From assembly GCA_030407085.1 (NCBI GenBank), contig CM059582.1, positions 212,949,501 to 213,013,500 on the forward strand: a stretch of DNA of 64,000 nt, written 5' to 3'. This DNA comes from Trichopria drosophilae (lineage: Eukaryota > Arthropoda > Insecta > Hymenoptera > Diapriidae). Under the pieces are notes generated by a model, which was given only the letters and a program-made list of their open reading frames with translations, was not told the DNA's origin and ran no database searches. Shown here one piece after another: positions 45,336-57,800 of this stretch (position 1 is the stretch's first letter; the number at the start of each line of letters is the position of its first letter). The position numbers were made by a program, and so were the translations under genes.

Positions 45336-45845
45336 TTAATTGTTCTAATAATCACGGGTTCGAAGTAAGGGCAAATAACATCTTGCAATTATAATAACTT
45401 TTAATCGGTAAATAATGAATTTTAAAATATAATAATTAAATAAATAATTAATAAAAATTGCTTTCCAGACTACCGTCACATAAGTAATTATGTCATACAC
45501 AGTGGAATGATATACAAACTTTAATAATGTCCCAAATTGCAATAATTAAAAATAATTAAATATTTTAAAAATTACTTTTATTATTCTTCTTAATAATCTT
45601 TTTTTTTATAATTATATCGAGATTACTCTCAGAAACGATTGATATGTGTGCCCACGGGGATTAGATCGCATTTATAATGAATCTATTTTAATCGCATAAA
45701 CAATAAAATTACACAAATAATATAAACAACCATTTTGTATACAAATTTTTTTTAATATTTTCTGTTTTTTTTTGTCAAACATGAAAATCAGTACATTTTT
45801 AATACATTTTTGTAAAAACACATTTTTTTAGACACAATTTTTTTT
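45336..45845. other. 3' flank of the DUF4806 gene
   Basis: AT-rich, nothing coding. An AATAAA-like signal on the minus strand should lie here; several TTTATT on the plus strand (for example about 45,574) qualify. Confidence 0.45.
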
Positions 45846-48800
45846 TTACATTTTTCTTGCAATTGTCCTTTTGATTCTGTCGCCGCTCCTTCGTAGCCAA
45901 TTTTTTATGGTATCGGCAACGGCATCTATAGTTGACCCCGGATAGGCTCGTAATATAACTCCTGCAATGTATAACAATTATTCATTAACTATTGCTTTAT
46001 TTATGCATTATTCATACCTGTATACATATTTTTCACAGAATATTCATTAAGTAATACTAAATTAAATTATTGATAATGACCAATGACAATGAATACTATT
46101 GCAAATCGAGGTTCCTCGACATCTACGTATTGGATCAAGGGAAGAAAAAAGCCGATAAGTAAAAATAAACGAAATTAGCAACAAAAACAAGAAATCAATT
46201 TTACTATATTTCTGGTTGGAACAAATAGTTATTATATACATACTTATAATTGCATTTGCCATATTCGTTTCTTGGAAATTTCTATTCCCTTTCAATCCAC
46301 ACCACGAGTAATCGCGCCCCAGTGTATCTGTCATGACGAATGCCATCACGTTTCTTGTGGCCGCACGGAATTCTTTACCTCTTCTTTGTTCAATGCCGAG
46401 TTCCTGAAATACATTTTACATAAATTACTGCTGTTAAGAAATACTTATTTCTGTTTAATTGGGGTGATCGGGGCTAGATGGTACAAGGGCAAGTTAGTTC
46501 ATATCAATTTGGTATGCAGTATCAGACAACAAGGATTATATTCTTATATTATTGTGTCATTAGTAGTACATTTTTCATAGCGAACAGTTGTAATTTGTGA
46601 TTTCAATTTTTTTTAATTCTCATTACAAACAGAATAAACATAACAAATGATACCGTTATGATTACTTTTAATTAACTTTTGTCCAGAAATAAGATGTTCA
46701 AAAAATTGGTCATAACTTATTATTTTTAAGCAGTACTGTTATATTTACAGCAATAAATAACATTTAATTTGTTTTATAATGAACATTTTGCACTGGCTTT
46801 TTACATTTTTTTCAGCGGGGTTTCTTCTGAGGTTAGTAACTCGTCAGCATAATTCAGAAGAGTCTTCAAACATGCTGGAAAAATGAAAATTCACAATCTG
46901 TTTAAATTTAATTCAAATTTAAATCATCCAGCATATATTTGTAAAAACTTTTGAACTGTGCATGCAAGTTCCTGACTTTAGACGAAACTTTGACGTGTAC
47001 TTTTTTCAGTTTTAAATGAAGGAAAGGTTTAAATATCCAGTGTTAACCACTAACCTTCTGTTTTTCAGGAATAATAAAAAAGTTGATTCGTAAATTTAGT
47101 AATAATAATAATAATGACGGAGAATCAATAAAACTGGTACTATGTATTTAAAGTGATTTTTCCTTAGAAATCACTTAATAAGACATGTGTTGATAATAAC
47201 GGATAAGTCTAGTACAATGGACGTAAAAAATGCTAATGATAACGGGATCATTTTTTTATCACAGGAGAACATTTTGGGAAATTTATATGTGTCATAATAA
47301 AGAATACTCTGTAGGAAGTTATTTGAATCAATTAAAACAGACAGTTACAGGGGCAGATGATCAATAAAAACACAATTATAAAAAAGTGTAATGAAAAAAA
47401 TATAATTATATTTTTCTAATGAGGTCCACAATTTGTCTTGTATTGATTAATTGACAAAGAATTAGAGTTATTCTGTATGTTATCCTGAATTATTATAAAT
47501 ATGTAAAATATGCAAAATATTTCACTACTTACAAACGCATTAAGAGCCAGGGCATTATTGTTTATAAGTTTGTCGAAGGCGTGTACTTCGTCGAAGCTTT
47601 GTAGAGGTCGCTCTGGTAAAACATCATGCGGCTTTTTCGATGAATGGTCTGTCCCCATTTCCAAATAATTACACAAGTGATTACATTTTTCATGAATAAT
47701 ATTCAATTTATCCCTGATACAACGATCTGAAAATATAGAAAAGGTGATTAAATAGTGCAATATAGAGGCACCGCGCCGGAAAGCATAACTGCCTTAGGCT
47801 TGGTCTGACCAATCTTAAGTAGTAGCCAGTTTCGCTGTTTTTTGAGTTTATCTCGTTTCGTTTGATAGAATTTAAATATCTTTTGAAATCGATAAATTTA
47901 AAATAAAATATTTTTATAGCACCTACAAAATACCGACTTTGCCCCTGGTACCGTGGCAAATATAAACACGATCTGATAAACATATATAAATTGATTACAA
48001 ATGTAAAAATTATGTATTGCTATGAATCATACTTGAAAAAGTACATTTTGATATATCTAGCAGGAAAGTTGAAGTATTTTTATTAAAAACGCAAAAGGTT
48101 CGGTATAACGTCGTAAACATGACAATTTTCTGTATCGACACAGTTACCGCCTAATCATGTCACATGAAAATATTAATCGCATTTTGCTTCAAATGACGAA
48201 TATTATTATATATTTCTATTACTGAAATTTAATGTATTTTATACATGTGACTGTATTATATAAAAAAATGTTATGTGTAATAAATCCAAAATCCGGTAAT
48301 ATTATATGATGGTAAAATATAGGTTTCCCCTGTCATATGCAGTTTGTTTTTAATGAACTAAAGATTAATTTTTCGTTCATTACAACGAATTGTAGTACGT
48401 TCAAATTGTTTAGTAAAATATTTTATACAGGGCAGTTCAATAAATATTACTATTAAAACCACGCTACTATAAATGTAACAGTAAAATTAAAATTGAATCA
48501 GAAGTTTCGTATTGCCTACTTGATTTTATATGCTAAATGTCTGGTAAAATGACCCAAATTTTAATATTTGTAATTTTATATTAATTTTTTCCATGATCTA
48601 GGGTTCACTTACTGCATGCACAATTGCGACCACACACTTTTCTGCGATTAGTGTTTCTGCCGACTTCATCGCCAAGTTCTTCAGCAGAACCGCTCATTTC
48701 AATGTCTGACTCATTTTCGGCGCTAGTATCGCCTGTAAACAAACACATGAGAACATTAATAATTGTACAATTATTAGACAAAAATTAATAATTTAGTAAA

Positions 48801-51800
48801 GCGCTAAAAGTAAAATAGCAATAGAATTTCGAACATTTTTAATTTAAATAGCTTAAAAAACAATTCTTAAAAAACACTCAATGAGTTTTTCTGAAAAATC
48901 TATTAGAATCATGTGCAATGTTTAAAATTTTGGAAAAAAAACACAAGTATACGAAAAAACGGTTTTACTTTCTAATTAAACACATTCTAAAAGAACAACA
49001 TTGCTTGTAGCATTGCTAAAATTAATGAACCTATGTAACATTTGCATTGTAGGTCATGTGAGCGCGATTATAAAATGTAATGACCATGAAATTGACATTT
49101 TTCAACGAGTACTATAAATTTTGACACTTGTTTAGAGATGTAGATTACAATAATTAGACTATTCAGTTATTGGTTGATGTCCAGCCATTGATACGTTTAC
49201 ATAAATACTTATATATATATATATATATATATCAGACAAAAGTTTAAGGATTTTTCCTGGGATATTTAATGGTAGTACAGAATTTGACCTTGAACATGAC
49301 CTTGAAGGTTATGTCAAGGTCAAGTTTGTTTTTTTTAATGGAAACTGCTATTTTTTTTCACGGATTCGGAGAGAGCACAAAATTTTACGTCCAAATATGC
49401 TATGGCCGTTTTTTTCGGCAATGTCATTTCAAGGCCAAACTTAAAACTCCCGGAACAGCGAATTAACTCAGCAAGAGGCACCATTGAATTTAACCTTGAA
49501 AATTACCTTGAGGCTTATTCTAGCTCAAGACTATTTTTTTTTAATTGGAACCCCGTTTTATTTTCGTAATGTTTCCAGAGTTTCCAGAGTGCAATGCATT
49601 ACCATTGTTCCCGGATAAAAATATACATTTTTTTTTACATCCGATACGTTTATAAATACCGTATGTATGGGTAACATTTTTACATTGTTTCCAATGCTAC
49701 CGCCGGCTTTAGCATTACCCAAGATGTACCGCGTGGAGGTAGCACGGTCGGGTTTACACCTCTTCGGGGTGCTTTGTTCAGGTGGTTCCCCTCGCTGTCA
49801 CCTGTGCGTGTGCGTGTGCGTGTGCGTGTGTGTGTGTGTGGGTGTCCCCAGACAGTTAAGACAAGATGGGTATACTAAGATTTTGATGAAATTATGTATC
49901 TTACTAAAGCTTATGCTCAAAGTGATTGCCATGAACTTCTTGGCAATATCCCAAGTGATTATAAAAAGTCGATACGACTTTTTTAATCATATCTGGTTCT
50001 ATAGCCGCGATCTCATCCCGTATTCGCTGTTTTACTTCCTCAATATTCACCGGTTTGGTTCGATACACTCTATCTTTGAGATAACCCCATAGAAAATAGT
50101 CAAGGGGCGTAAGATCCGGAGATCTTGGTGGCCATTCTATTACACCCTTTCGACCTATCCACCGTTCTGCGAATACATCACTCAAATCATTGCGAACATC
50201 AGCATCTATTCGATTCATCATTAATTCCGCAAACTGTAGGCGTCTATCAGGATCGTCTTCATTCAATTGTTGTACGAGTCTAACTTTGTATGGGTGAAAT
50301 TTTAAGTTTTTAGTTAAGATCCGTTGTACTGTACCGTAACATAAGTCGTGCTGCTGTTTAACTTTCCTGATGGAAGTATGAGGATCTTCCGTTATTGACA
50401 GCGCGACATTCAACTCATTTTCTTCAGTTGATGCTGTTACTGGACGACCTGCTCTTGGGAGATCCTTCACAGTACCGTGAACTTCAAAACGATTTATTGT
50501 TCTGCTAACAGTAGATTTAGAAATCGGTTCTCGTCCCTCTCTAAATGATGCGTTAAATAAGGTTCGCACATTCTCTAAAGATCGCTGGTTATCACCCCAG
50601 CCTCTCATCATGAGAATGGTTATTCTTTCTCGTTCACTTAGCGCAGCCATTGCTCTTTGTACGAAATATACGTATGTATTTTGTTACTGAAATGATGCTT
50701 AATACGTTTAGATAGGAAAGGCGTTTAGATAGGAAATCCATGTATCTCACAAAACGATAAAGTTAAGACCAAAATGTAACCTTATAAGACTGTACACGTA
50801 TGTATAAATTCAATGTGAATGTATGTTGTTTATTTACTTCGCTGGTGACTCGTGCTCTCTGTCGCTGTTCGCGCTCCCAAGTTCACTTTGCACAAGTGTT
50901 GCGTAAGATGTATGTATACACTTTTTTTAAACAGTTTATTATTCTATTTATAAAATTAGAGGACAAGCGAGGAACAGGAACTGATTCCTAAATCGACTTT
51001 TGGCAGAACAATAAATTGTTTCGAAGTTTACGGCACTGTAAAGGATCTCCCTAGAGCAGATCGTCCAGTAATAGCATCGACTGAACAAAATGAATTTAGC
51101 CACTCTCAATACCGGAAGATCCTCATAACTTCGTTAAGAAAATGAAACGGGGTTCCAATTACAAAAAAAAAAAATATTCTTGACCTGAGAATAATCTTCA
51201 AGGTAATTTTCAAGGTCAAATTTTATGCTAGCATTAAATATCCCGGAAAAAATCCTGAAACTTTTGTCTGAAACATTTTACCCGAAAAAGACCTCTTGCT
51301 GAGTTAATTCGCTGTTCCGGGAGTTTTAAGTTTGGCCTTGAAATGACATTGCCGAAAAAAACGGCCATAGCATATTTGGACGTAAAATTTTGTGCTCTCT
51401 CCGAATCCGTGAAAAAAAATAGCAGTTTCCATTAAAAAAAACAAACTTGACCTTGAAATAACCTTGAATGTTATGTTCAAGGTCAAATTCTGTGCTACCA
51501 TTAAATAGCCCGGGAAAAATCCTTAAACTTTTGTCTGAAACAATTTCCAAAGAAATGCACACCCTCTGAGATATTTCGCCGTCACGGGAGTTTTAAGTTT
51601 CACCTTGAAATGACCTTGCCGAAAAAAACGGCCATAGCATATTCGGACGTAAAATTTTGTGCTCTTTCCGAATCCGTGAAAAAAAATAGGGGTTCCCATT
51701 TAAAAAAATTAACTTGACCTTGAAATAACCTTCAAGGTCATGTTCAAGGTCAAATTCAATATCGCCATTAAATAGCCAGGGAAAAATCCTTAAACTTTTG

Positions 51801-54800
51801 TCTAAAACATTTTCCCTGAAAATGCACTCCCGCTGAGATATTTTGCTGTTCCGGGACTTTTGGATCCCCCTGTATAAATATATATATATATGAATATAAA
51901 AAGAGCCTACCGCATTTTCTGTCTATGTCGCGTGAGATTGATGAATGAGCAGCTACTGACATAAACTTCGAAGCAAATGACGATGAAGGATTTTGGCCAC
52001 ACTGCTTTTCCTTATTAGCAATTGCTGCTTGCTTTTTTGCTACCGTCCCTGACAGCTTTCGTACACTGGCGGACACAGATTTCTGGTTACCTATAAAAAA
52101 GATAACGTAACCAAATAATTAATTAAGGAGAGGGTCCAGGCACAAAATGAACTATATGAAGCAGTCCTTCCAAAAAATCCCCAAAAATTATTTCTTTTGT
52201 CATTTTTGGCGAGGAATTCAATGGCAATACAATAAAAATTAAAAACAATTTCTTTTACCAGCATATTTTTTTTTCGTAAAAACTGAAATTTTTAAAAATC
52301 TATCCTTAATTATTTAGAAAATGTGTTTTTATATTCACCAACATTTTTTGGAATTTCTAAAAGAATTTTTCGAATTTTAATAATCTTTTTTGAAAAAAAA
52401 AATTTTTTTCTACCGCGATAAAATGTACGGGTAAAAAAATTATTTCTTTAGTAATTTTTGACATGGAACTTCAGTGGTGTTACAATAAAAAATGAAAAAA
52501 TTTTTTTTCAATGTTAAATTCGTGTGTCACAGAACATTTTTTATTCTAGCAGCACTAAATTCCTCGTCAAAAGTTACTGAAGAAATCAATTTTTCAAATT
52601 TTTTAATGGTGTATTTCATACAGCTGATTTTGTGCCAGGACCCTTCAACCCTAACCTCTGATGTAGTAAAGTAAAGGTCCACGAATTGAATTGAAAGTGA
52701 GAGGTCATACAGTCTCGATTCTTGTAACGTTGCTGTAACTAAATGCCTTAGCGTACATTATAAATTTATACCGAAATTTTCAATACAGCGGCGCGATGGT
52801 CCTGCTAGTTAAGGCGTTAATCTTAAAAAATATGTAAAGGGATATGTAGATCGCTCCGATGTTTTTTTATTATTATTATTATTTTAATTTACTTGCCATC
52901 AGTCACTTCCATGTATCCATGAGTTTCTAGTCGCCTTTCTGGTGATAAAATAGTGGTTGGCATGATGCGTGGTTTTGCCAACTTGTTCGTTGATTCAGAT
53001 TCTGGAGATAAAGAACGCGTATGGATTTCCGAAGGTGTTCGGCTTTTTGGCGGCGTAATTTCCGGAGAAATACGGCTGATTGAGGGCGATCGACTTTTTG
53101 AAGATATTATTGAACTTATTGAGGGCGTTCGACTATTTGAGGGTTTTCGTACTCGTGAAGGTTCAGTTTTTAAAAGTGTTCGCCTTTCTAGAGATTTATT
53201 AATGACATTAGTACATACTGAATATAATACACCAAAAAAAATTGTATTTCAAGTAAACTACTTCGTTGGATAGTCGTAAATAAATATTTTCTGAGGAAAA
53301 AAAATTTGTCTTAAGACGATGCAGTAGTGAGTAGTCAATAAGGTAGTAATCTTCGCTACAAAATGTAAATTAAAAATTATTGAAATATTTTAAATATTTT
53401 TAAATATTTTAAAATTTAAATTTAAAAATTAAAAGATGTTAAAATTCAGGCGATGTTGCATCCTTGCCAACCATTACATGTAATCTCTTAACAATGACCT
53501 ATGACATGCGATGAGAATTCACCGAGCATTGTATCCACACAGTTACCCCCTAATCATGTTACATGAAAATATTAATCGCATTTTGCTCCAAATGACGAAT
53601 ATTATTATACATTTCTATTACTTAAAATATTTCTATTACTTTGTGGAAAATTTTCGGTTCTTTTCTGATCAAATTTAATATATCTAATAGTAGTTTCCGA
53701 TACAAGTGCGTAAAAGTTTTTTTCAAGTTAATGAGAGGTTACCGTCCGAGCGAAAGGCGAGGGTGTCAATCACATTCACATAAAAAAACTTTACGCACTT
53801 GTGACGAGCAATATGTTTTGATACAAGTGGGCGTAAAGTGCGTAAAAGGAAGTCAAAAAATGCCCAAAAGTAGCACTTTACGCACAATGTAACAGAAAAT
53901 ATATTTTTTATCCTGTATATTTAAAATATTGTTTCGTAACATTAATGAATTGGTCAATTAGATTATATACTAGGAATATAAGCATTGATGACATGTAAAT
54001 AGAAATAATATTTAGAAAAACGTCTTCAGCTCGGCTGGCGGCTTTGGCTAGGTTTTCCCTATATTTTTTTAATATATATACTTGCCTTCAGTTATTTGCT
54101 TGTAGGCATAAGGTCCAAGTCGCTTTGATGGTGATAACATAATGGAGGATATGATTTGTGGTTTTTCCAGTGTCATAATTGATTCAGCCTCTCGACAGGA
54201 TTGAGGTGGGGTTCTTATTGACGGTGGTCGACTTTTTGACGGTGTTCGGTTTTTTGAATACATACTCATTTGTAGAGGAACAGGATGTTTTAAGGGCGAT
54301 CGGGTTCTTGAACGTCGACTTTTTGAAGGGTTTCGTGTTTCTGCAAGTTTATTAATAGTAGTTTTCGATACAAGTGCGTGTGCATATAGTACATTACGAA
54401 TATCAAATATATTGTTTACGTACGGCTTTTCGGTGCGTAAAGTAGAAATGAGTGCGTAAAGGATTAAACATTTCGAACCATTTTACAATTTAATAATATT
54501 ATAAGTTTTACATCATGAAAACTGCGAAAGTGGATATTTCACCCCGTTCTACTCTACTTGTTCTCATGACACACGGTCACATCCTGACCATTGCCGTAAT
54601 AAACAGTTTCAAATCAAATTCAAGCGCACCGAAAAGACGTACATAAATAACATTTATGTTACTGCGTGCGTAAGATGCTATTTATGCGAATGTGATTGCC
54701 ACCCTCGCCTTCAGTTCGGGCTGCAACCCTCACGTTCGCAGAAAAAATTCTTACCCATGTATCGAAATATACTATTTTACTTAAACGTAGTTGTGTAAAT

Positions 54801-57800
54801 AGTTTGATAAATATATAGAATTTTGTATATGAATTAAAAGTCGGAATGTCTATTTCCACGCATGAAACGCCTCCCACTGCATGGTTCCGTGATTCCTCTC
54901 TCGAGCTTTATCGCACGGTTAAGTTAGAGGGTAGCAGCGGACCCCGCAGGAGGGCCGGAAGGCAGGGAGGGGTCGTTTCGTGCGTGGATATAGACCCAGT
55001 CATTTTAAATATAAGAAAGTTTCTTTTCACTTTATATGATTCTATATAAAATTATCAGTTCTTTAATTTTTTTACGTTGGAAGTTTTTTCGTTCATATTA
55101 TTTTAATTTAGTAAAATAAAATAGTGTAAGTAGAAATATTAATAAAAACAATATTTTGGCAAACGTTCTTTACGCAAAGATACTCGTATAGAAAATTACT
55201 ATTTTACTCGACTTACGTTCTGCTTTGGAAAATGTAAGATCCGAGTCACGATGATTTCTGTTTTGCAAAGGTGAACGTGATCTTCTAGACGAGAGTTGAT
55301 GTCTTTTATAACTGCGAAAGTGAGATCGTGATCGTGAACGTTTCTTTTCCGTATCGTGATATTTTCTCGAAAGATTCAGAGTATTTTCCTTGTCTGATTT
55401 GAAATTCCAAGGTGCAGATTTAATTTTTTGTTGTTCAATAACTGAAATATATCCATATATGTATTATATAATAAGCTCAGGTCATATACCTATACAGATA
55501 GATGATGGATCATTTAAATGTAACTACTGAAGACAACATTGAAGGATAGCACTATCCTCCCATAGTAGTTATTACATGAAGGTTACATAAATCTATAGTT
55601 CAGGTATGGAAAGAATATTAGTATTCTACAAATGAGGAATATTGTGCTAAATTTTAAATGAAGTAAATTAAGTTTTTCTACGTAAATATTTTTTTTACCT
55701 ATTGTCCACCGAATGACTGATTGCGGCTAAATTCTGACATTAGAAAGTATTTAAAAGTAAATGCAGAAGTTATTAATTAAATGGTGGGTTAGAGGAACTG
55801 CAACCTCGGCCACAAAACCTGTGTCTCAAACCTGCCATTCAATTCACAATGTCTGAATTTATTTAACCCTTTCAGTCACAGCGGGACACCAGTGTCCCAC
55901 CTATACATGCTTTCAACTTTTCATCGTTTATGAGCAGTTCAACATGATTTTGTTTCGATTTCTTGTTTAGGCCCTTCCTAAGACTCCAATAAATATAAAA
56001 AAATAATAATATAGTATAATTATGTGAAATAATTTTTATTAATAAGAAATTATTTATAAAAAAAGCGTAATTTTCAAATTAAATCCATGACAGGACGAAC
56101 TAATTGCTATTATTATTTGACGTCTCGTATACAGGGATTTTTGGGGCCGCTAATTACGAATCCGGCATCAGGTTTATAAAATTCAAAATTGTTCCGGAAG
56201 TAAAACTCGATTTCTCGGTCTAGAACGAAATCTTCGGCCGCGAATTATCGAGTCCTACAACATTGTAACAAAATAATATATTATGCACCAAGGCCGAAAT
56301 TTTCGCCTTTGGATGAAAGTGAAGTTTGTCGTCCGAGCGAAGCGATATTTCTTATTTAGATTTTTAGATTTTTATAGATGTAAAAAATGGCCATTTTCCA
56401 ATGACTTTTAACAATGATGACTCAGCAAAATCCCTATCTTAATGCATTGGTCGTTTTACGCCTACTGAATAAAAAAATACGTTATTGGTCACGGGTGAAA
56501 TATCGACCTCCGATGAGTGGGAAACTTCACAATCATCGAAGATCGATAATTACGCACTTGGCGCATAATGTACTATTTCACCTCAATTTAGTATATTAAA
56601 TCCGCGATTTAACCAAATATAGGCAATTCCATCAATTTTCCAATACGATTATCTCAGATGTGAAGAATCTACCTGTTCCATCATGTTTGTTAGTTTCTTT
56701 TAATGACACCGGTTTCTCTGAACGAAAGCTAGATTCATCTGAGGTAGACATATTCTGAGCTCTTTTCTCTGCCTCAACTGCACGTTTCTGGTCGCCTGTA
56801 ACGAAATTTTTATTATTACTATTCGTTATTACTATTATGATTATTATTATTATTTTTTTTTTTTTTTGACGGAGGGGGGAAATGCATTAGGCACCATAGG
56901 GGGTTGAAGATGTTGTGTAACCCCCCGTGTGTCGGACTCCCTCACCTTTGATGATAACGGCAAGGTTTACCGACTAAAACCCTAACCTCCCTTGGCCCTC
57001 CAGAATCCACGTGTGCAGTCTGCAGTAGAAAAGTGGCTCCGATATCCATCTCCTCCGCTGCAGACTGCACCGGGCCATTTCGTTTGCAACTGTAACCACT
57101 CCCTCTACCATTGGGTAAGTGGTTACAGGATCTCGTGTGACCTCAGTAGACGGAGAGATCCCAGTAGCACTGCTTTCTGCATTCGGCCTGCGATGGAATT
57201 TGCATGTTCTCGACAGGCCGGAATGCTTTTGATGTTTTGGAGGAAAGTTGGTCTCATTCCTCCCAGCACTCCAATTATCAGCACGACGAGCTTGATTTCG
57301 AATCCTCGATACAGCCTGCGAATCTCGAACAGGAGTTCCTGATATTTCATCCGTTTTTCGTCCTCTTTGCTGACTATATTTGTTTCTGCTGGTGCAGAAA
57401 ACTCGATGACGAAGATGGATTTGTCATCGAAGTCAACAAGGACGATGTCAGGCTTATTGGCTGATATTTGCCTGCTCGTCGGGAATGAGTAATTCCAGTA
57501 TATTCGGCAAGACTCATTCCCGACTACGGATTCAATATCAGTGGGGACGTACGGCAAAACTGGGGTTGCATCAATACCATAAGTGCTGCGAAGATGGTAA
57601 TACAGCACTCGAAGAGCCGCATTGTGACGTTCGATGTATGCTGAAACTGCATATATTGGGCATGCTGCCAAAAGATGCATTAGTGTCTCAGCATGACATT
57701 TACACAATCTACAAAGCGTACTCTGTACCGCCTGGTGTAAGATGTTCTGGCGGTACGCTAAGGTATTGATGACCCCATCCTGGCACGCGAAGATAAAACC

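Larger units (their letters stand above)
49237..51873. mobile_element. Deleted mariner-type element with stacked long inverted repeats
   Basis: The left arm (49,237-49,570) begins CAGACAAAAGTTTAAGGATT and includes repeated GACCTTGAA blocks. Its reverse complement is at 51,130-51,540, and on the right an additional copy follows to 51,873, ending CCGGGACTTTTGGATCCCCC then TGTATA. The left end lacks the outermost 90 bp or so that the right end has, and starts directly after a (TA)n run. The arms are themselves made of a repeated unit of about 270-300 bp. The element lies in an intron of the DUF4806 gene. Confidence 0.8.

Noticed and set aside
49667..50092. 141-codon plus-strand frame with VCVCV run
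   Set aside because: Antisense to the mariner transposase plus a (GTGTGC)n tract.
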